Shown one piece after another: positions 5,453 to 5,474 of a stretch of 5,474 nt of DNA; within the stretch, counting starts at the first letter, position 1; every line of letters begins with the position of its first letter. The translations under genes were made by a program, and so were the position numbers. The stretch is from a bacterium UBA4883 (GTDB lineage Bacteria > Bacillota > Clostridia > Oscillospirales > Acutalibacteraceae), in the NCBI GenBank assembly GCA_002399225.1, contig DHDF01000059.1:547-6020 (forward strand), in the 5' to 3' direction. The notes below the pieces were generated by a model. The model made no database searches. It was given only the letters and a program-made list of their open reading frames with translations, and was not told the origin of the DNA.

Positions 5453-5474
5453 AATAAAGCCGTCGAAAAACGGG

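Noticed and set aside
5388..5474. Open frame from ATG 5388 to the window edge (29 codons)
   Set aside because: It lacks a ribosome binding site and lies across the strong promoter at 5424-5452, so it is probably chance.

Overview
The window looks like ordinary chromosome of an endospore-forming, low-redox Firmicute. The moderately GC-rich coding sequence, the valS-folC pair and the short SigF suggest a clostridial lineage such as Oscillospiraceae/Ruminococcaceae; this placement is inferred from protein and motif similarity alone. All genes are on the + strand. I see no mobile element, CRISPR array, tRNA or rRNA.

Layout. Positions 1-1371 hold the C-terminal half of valyl-tRNA synthetase (valS, 5' end outside the window), ended by a textbook intrinsic terminator at 1438-1472. 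folC (folylpolyglutamate/dihydrofolate synthase) follows only 20 nt after that terminator, with its start at 1493 fixed by the ribosome binding site and the family N-terminus. After 77 nt comes a stand-alone Prx6-type peroxiredoxin (2863-3531) with the three-cysteine pattern known from archaeal enzymes. A 299-nt gene-free leader (3532-3830) then contains a GC-rich segment that folds well on paper (3561-3682) and an AT-rich stretch with a possible promoter. The tricistronic spoIIA operon follows: spoIIAA (anti-anti-sigma), spoIIAB (anti-sigma kinase, TTG start) and sigF (spoIIAC), each overlapping the previous gene. A 17-bp perfect hairpin without a U-tract overlaps the sigF stop codon. The last 200 nt are non-coding and end in a near-consensus sigma-A promoter pointing out of the window.

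How the genes work together. SpoIIAA, SpoIIAB and SigF form the partner-switching module that turns on forespore-specific transcription. SpoIIAB binds and inhibits SigF and phosphorylates SpoIIAA; unphosphorylated SpoIIAA releases SigF. All signature residues of this switch are present. valS and folC are housekeeping genes, and the peroxiredoxin is a peroxide-defence enzyme with no obvious functional tie to its neighbours.

I found no clear new multi-gene system. The least explained signals are the structured segment upstream of spoIIA with an extended -10 motif before it, a glycine-riboswitch-like fragment between folC and the peroxiredoxin gene, the N-terminally short SigF, and the U-less hairpin on the sigF stop.
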